From NCBI GenBank assembly GCA_013398295.1, contig VZSF01010486.1, positions 661,272-725,271 of the forward strand: 64,000 nt of DNA, in the 5' to 3' direction. The notes under the pieces are model-generated. The model was not told the origin of the DNA, did not search any database, and worked only from the letters and a program-made list of their open reading frames with translations. Source of the DNA: Chionis minor (taxonomy: Eukaryota > Chordata > Aves > Charadriiformes > Chionididae). The translations under genes and the position numbers were made by a program. How positions within the stretch are numbered: position 1 is the first letter of the stretch; every line of letters begins with the position of its first letter. Shown here piece after piece: positions 63,501 through 64,000 of the stretch.

Positions 63501-64000
63501 GAGGAGAAGAGACTTCTGTGCAGAGCAACAGCCATGCTTCATCTGCCCCGGTCCTCTGAGCATTTGGCTGCACCTTGCAAACATCCCTGTTAGAGGCACC
63601 AAAAGCAGCCCTTGATATGACACTTGCCTGCTGTTAATCCTTTTAAACAAGTTAAGAAATACCAAGATACTTGGTCTTGGATCTGTCTGTACCTATAGCT
63701 CTTCAGAAAAACTAGGCAGGAGCCAGCATTATCCTTTTCTCTGTCTCTTATCTTTAATTCTACTTCTTGATTTATTTGCAGGTTCTTTTGAAGTCCCTGG
63801 CAGCAGGTCTCTGGAGCAACTCCACACTGCTGCTTCAGAAGATTTTGATATTTCACAGAGTGTGACCAAAACACCACTTGACTGAAAAGAAAGGAAATCC
63901 TGATGGTTGAGAGGCTCAGCTCTACCCGACTTTGGATCCACACACGTATTGTCCAAACATTTGTCTAATGATCTCACACCGGCACAACTTCCCCCAACAT
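57597..64000. other. intergenic to window end, no gene recognised
   Basis: Over 6 kb without a recognised gene. At about 58640-61560 the plus strand is rich in A and C, with many short minus-strand frames (for example 60698-60988 and 61132-61338) but no known protein motif; it might be an unclassified repeat or old LTR element. A T run lies near 63380-63391. No INSIG1 exon is present. Confidence 0.5.

Noticed and set aside
57597..64000. INSIG1, the expected next gene to the right of HTR5A
   Set aside because: No CpG island and no frame resembling INSIG1 membrane segments is present; the gene must lie beyond the window.
1..64000. CRISPR arrays, toxin systems, phage or other prokaryotic defence-type systems
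   Set aside because: The window is vertebrate nuclear DNA with introns and CR1 elements. No regular spaced repeats or clustered genes of such types were seen.

Overview
This is vertebrate nuclear DNA, almost certainly from a bird. The evidence is at least seven CR1 non-LTR retrotransposon fragments with typical avian 3' ends (ATTCTATG-type terminal repeats), compact spacing, and two recognisable genes in the amniote order PAXIP1 - HTR5A (human 7q36; INSIG1 and EN2 would lie further right, outside the window). Scattered N runs sit in CpG islands and low-complexity sequence, as in a short-read scaffold assembly. There are no bacterial operons, phages or CRISPR arrays.

Left end (1-7450): the 5' part of PAXIP1 (PTIP, a BRCT-domain chromatin and DNA-damage adaptor) on the minus strand. 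Coding exon 3 (1099-1142) and coding exon 2 (3104-3238) read cleanly with good splice sites. The gene starts in a CpG island at about 6030-7450. The centre of that island is a 599-base gap (6451-7049), which probably hides coding exon 1.

Middle (7451-30200): about 19.5 kb of intergenic DNA, then the complete two-exon HTR5A gene (serotonin receptor 5A) on the plus strand. Its exons at 27627-28364 and 29313-29645 give 356 residues across a 948-bp intron. A GC-rich promoter precedes it, with GC boxes, a CCAAT box, a strong G-quadruplex candidate and a 38-base gap. PAXIP1 and HTR5A are divergently oriented. The intergenic part holds a 463-bp tandem duplication joined by a single N (10929-11855), very likely an assembly error, and a perfect 16-bp-arm hairpin (8955-8990).

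Right half (30201-64000): no protein-coding gene was recognised. It is a gene desert with CR1 fragments of different ages and orientations, a pentanucleotide array growing from a CR1 tail (49994-50105), a 27-bp poly-G tract, a small gap and otherwise unique sequence. No INSIG1 exon is present.

No novel multi-gene system is visible. The points most worth following up are the false duplication, the missing PAXIP1 first exon, the isolated perfect hairpin, the CR1-seeded satellite and the short HTR5A intron.
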